A stretch of 64,000 nucleotides of DNA from Cordylochernes scorpioides (Eukaryota; Arthropoda; Arachnida; Pseudoscorpiones; Chernetidae), in the NCBI GenBank assembly GCA_030710605.1, contig CP092877.1, forward strand, positions 75,231,871-75,295,870, written 5' to 3'. The position numbers were made by a program, and so were the translations under genes. Within the stretch, counting starts at the first letter, position 1; each line of letters starts with the position of its first letter. A model generated the notes under the pieces. The model did not search any database. It was not told where the DNA came from and was given only the letters and a program-made list of their open reading frames with translations. Below are positions 61,007-64,000 of the stretch, one piece after another.

Positions 61007-62900
61007 ATAGCAGCTGTAAAATACCTTTATATTCAATTTTTGATGGAAGGAAGGTACAATCAGTTGAATGGTATCTTTTAATACACTTCTCTATATCTTT
61101 TTCTTCTTTCACATTTTTTGCCATTTCAAAGCCAGGTTTGCACCATTTCTTCTTTAATTGGAGTGTCTTTTTATATATATATATTTTGGCATTTTTCTCA
61201 TTCATTCTCTTCATACCTCTTTTTCTTTTTTCATTAAGGACTGACTTTTATTAAAGACAATTTTGCTTTCATCCATTTAAAAAAAAAATCATTTAAGGCT
61301 TTATTTCTAAACAACTTCAACATTTTTCATTTAATATCAACCATTATCTATGGTTATGATCAAATCTTTTTTTTTTCTGGTCAAATTTATTTTAATAAAT
61401 CTTTGAATTTTTTTTTTTATATAATTCAAAATTTATATAATTTTGTTCTTTTTTTTATTTGATTATTTTAAATAGTTTTTAATTTTATTAGGCAATTCTC
61501 TATTCTATTATATATAAATGCTCAAATAATGTTTTATAAGAAAATATTTCAAGCAGACGCCTTCTCCCCTCCCCTCCACATTTCTTTTGGTTAACTTTTT
61601 TTATTTATTTAAATTTTGTAGATATATATATTTTTTATATATATTAATATTTTTTAAATAGTTTTTTTTTTTAAAACCCTCATAAGCATCTTTTTGTAAA
61701 TTATAAAAAAAAAAAAAACAATTTTTTTAAAAATAATAAACAAAAAATTGAAAATTTATATTTATTTGGCTTAAGTATTAAGGAGTATATTATATTTTGA
61801 TGTATATAATTTATAAGAGAGAATATTTTAAATGTGTTTTTCTCAAAAAAAAAAAAAATGTATATGTAAATAAATAAAAGATGTTATGTTTATAATTGTA
61901 TCCATTTAATATATATTTATAAAATATTATTAATTCACTTTTTTCTTTTTTTTTTTTATCATCCCTCATTGTAAAGTTTTCAAAAAAATAAATTGAAAAA
62001 ATTTTTTTTTTTTTTTCAAAATAGGCAAGTTTGTTTACAAAAGTAAATCAAGTAAAAAAAAAATTTTTTTTTTTTTTTGCAAATGACTTTTAATAATTTT
62101 TTTGTTGCTTTTAGTTTGAATTTATATTATTTTCTCTCTCTTATTAGTTTTTTATATAACCCTTTCTTTTAAGTTTCTCATGTGTATTTGCCTATTTGGT
62201 ATATTGTGAACTATTTAATCTTGTTTGTTTTTCTTTTGTTAATGTTTTTAAGAATCAGTGATAACATTTTATCATTAAATTTTAAAATTTGCATTTAAAC
62301 AAATAGTGTTTTTGTATCTTAAATTTTCTCAACAAATTTAGAATTTTACTATAGTAATTTCTTTTATAATTTTTTTTTTCTAGAAAAAGGTTTTGAGATA
62401 CATATTTTTAAAAGGATTTGAATTATTTTTTTTTTTTTTGACTTTATAATTTTTTTTATCTTTAAAATTTTAAAGTTTTAAAAAAAATTTTAATGTTATC
62501 GTTAGGTTTATTTTATTAATTTTCATTATTTTTAATTTTTGACATCACTTTCTTTCTATACATTATTTGATGTATCTTAAAAATTTTATATATATATTTA
62601 AATTTATAAATATATCTCTCTGATCATACCTGGCACCTACATTTTGATAAAAAAAAAAGGTTAATATAAGAATTATCAACACTTTTTGATATATGAAAAC
62701 ATGTGTATAAAAAAAATTGGACCCTTTGTATAATAGATGTTGTAAATTGAATAAAAAATGAGTGTTCTATTTCAAATTTAAGTTGATTTTTTTTTTCAAA
62801 TCTCAAAACAATCCTTAGAATATATATTCTGTAAGATTTCCATTTACTTTTGATTATTTCATGAAGTAGGGGAGAGCTTCAGATCCTGAACTCTTTAAAA
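61007..62900 (+). other. AT-rich 3' region, block B copy
   Basis: Counterpart of 17404-19300; differs mostly in T and A run lengths. Confidence 0.45.
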
Positions 62901-63256
62901 TAGAATCTTAAAGTGATAGCGTCAACATTGATATTCACTTTAAAATTCTGTTGTTGTTTCTTATCCCCTTGTGTAATTCCATGAGTCCATGCTCCTCGAG
63001 CTGTTTTATGATGAGCAGCGGCCTCTCCCAAAGGTCCTGTTTAGTGCATCTAATGCAAGCCACAATGTCTTCTGGAGCTGCAGGTACCAAACTACATTTT
63101 GGGCAAGTGGGATAAATTTTGTTATTATTCTTTGGAATTCTTCAGCTCATAGGAAGAATAACTTCTTAGGTCCATTGAAGTCTATCAAAAATGTTGAAAA
63201 TTTATTCGACTTCAATGGACCTAAGAAATTTTGATTATTTAATTTAGAAAGCTAAG

Positions 63257-63553
63257 GGGTCGGTGGAAGGGTGGTCTAAACCATTGGGTCTTGACTGCTA
63301 CGACCCAGGATTGAATCCTGCATTGGGCACTTTTTTCAAATTAAAAAAAATGCTCCAATGGCCTCCGATTCTTACAAAAGTCCAACCCCACCAATGAGTG
63401 CAAGTAATCAAACAGGGCTCTGGAATATTTGTAAGTGCAAAAGTCTAATTGCTTTTCACATATGTAGACATGTGGTACACTTACAGTAAAAGCAGTCGCT
63501 AACTACCCACCATATTTATAATGGCCTGTACTACGTGTACTAGGGATAATAAT
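63257..63553 (+). mobile_element. S1 SINE, old copy, block B allele
   Basis: Counterpart of 19651-19945. Confidence 0.75.
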
Positions 63554-63813
63554 TTTTTAAAAAAGGTTTGTGTGTAAATTTGTTCTTCATATGTTTCCAA
63601 CAAATTTTGGCCAATCAAACTTGGACCTAATATATAGTTTAGGTCTGGAAGGAGATATTGCCATAATTTCAACCCTGGCTTATGCAAATTATCCTGATAA
63701 TAGGATGATTTTCATATTCAGTTTGTTTGGCCTACGTTTCCACAATATGTCGACCTATCCGAATGAAGCTTTGCCAAGATATAGGGTCTGAAAGGAGCCA
63801 CTGTCCTGACCTC

Positions 63814-63881
63814 AGTAAAAGCAGTCGCTAACTACCCACAATTATCATAGCCTGTACCATGTGTACTAGGTATAAAAAAAA
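63814..63881 (+). mobile_element. S1 SINE 3' fragment, block B allele
   Basis: Counterpart of 20203-20273. Confidence 0.6.
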
Positions 63882-63974
63882 CTATTTGTGTGATGAAACC
63901 AAAGACATCTCAAATATTACACATGTTAATTATACTGAAATATATTTGTTAATTAAAAGAAAAATATTTTTTAA

Positions 63975-64000
63975 TCACCTAGTTTCACTACTAGGAATAT
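63975..64000 (-). CDS. ITPK1: inositol-tetrakisphosphate 1-kinase, second copy, C-terminal end only
   Basis: The last codons and TGA stop match the ITPK1 copy at 20358 base for base (…IPSSETR stop). The rest lies beyond the window, so whether this copy is intact cannot be judged. Confidence 0.8.

Larger units (their letters stand above)
40024..64000. repeat. block B of the direct duplication
   Basis: Collinear with block A from 566 on and continuing past the window. Relative to A it lacks the S2 SINE at 626-968 and the 9541-9800 segment, and gains 41664-42923, 49817-50397, 50534-52035, 53063-53762, 57291-57776 and 57949-58260. Confidence 0.9.

Noticed and set aside
1-64000. A prokaryote-style defence or biosynthetic gene cluster
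   Set aside because: No operon-like gene runs, ribosome-binding sites or bacterial gene density; all larger frames are eukaryotic host genes or retroelements.

Overview
This window is eukaryotic, AT-rich animal DNA. It is dominated by transposable elements with a few host gene pieces between them. Short tRNA-derived retroposons, Penelope-like retroelements with a GIY-YIG endonuclease, Copia and Gypsy LTR elements, Helitron/Helentron-like repeats and an intron-bearing tRNA-Tyr all point to a metazoan. The C-terminal fragment of a non-LTR reverse transcriptase at 10983-11302 resembles those common in spiders and other chelicerates, so an arthropod, perhaps a chelicerate, is my best guess; this is inference. 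There are no operons, CRISPR arrays or prokaryotic defence genes.

The main architectural fact is a large duplication in direct orientation. Block A runs from 566 to at least 20382. Block B runs from 40024 to the window end at 64000 and continues beyond it. They carry the same tRNA-Tyr, the same Helitron-like N-terminal ORF, the same 735-codon open frame and the same 3' end of ITPK1, in the same order. The 735-codon frame differs by 8 substitutions in 2208 bp. The blocks differ mainly by whole insertions, several with clean target-site duplications. A gap of exactly 100 N lies between them (30022-30121). This fits either two haplotypes placed side by side by an assembler or a recent real segmental duplication.

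Layout: 1-565, possible exon edge and unique flank. 566-14870, nested MITEs, SINEs, Helentron-like repeats, a LINE fragment and tRNA-Tyr. 14870-19650, the 735-codon gene and its AT-rich 3' region. 20358-21356, intact ITPK1 on the minus strand. 21627-22039, nested foldback element with a hammerhead-ribozyme-like core. 22412-24309, Copia deletion derivative with perfect TSD. 24531-28150, more MITEs, SINEs and a Penelope-type long inverted repeat. 28177-28502, last coding exon and poly(A) signal of an unidentified minus-strand gene. 28718-30021, LINE 3' end amplified in tandem and inverted copies up to the gap. 30122-36772, Gypsy integrase end, a long probable LTR and a promoter-like region. 36773-40023, a Copia element lacking its RT core, ending exactly where block B starts. 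40024-64000, block B with its own insertions: a 1.26 kb Penelope-like palindrome, four Helentron-like insertions (one with a 73-bp minisatellite) and an extra SINE.

Host genes I can support are tRNA-Tyr (two copies), ITPK1 (one complete, one cut by the window edge), the 735-codon nuclear-protein-like frame (two copies), the terminal exon at 28292-28502, and several weaker exon candidates. The most interesting theme is a set of short inverted-repeat elements that carry hammerhead-ribozyme-like sequences, together with Penelope-like elements. They suggest a population of small ribozyme-bearing retroelements still active enough to differ between the two blocks.
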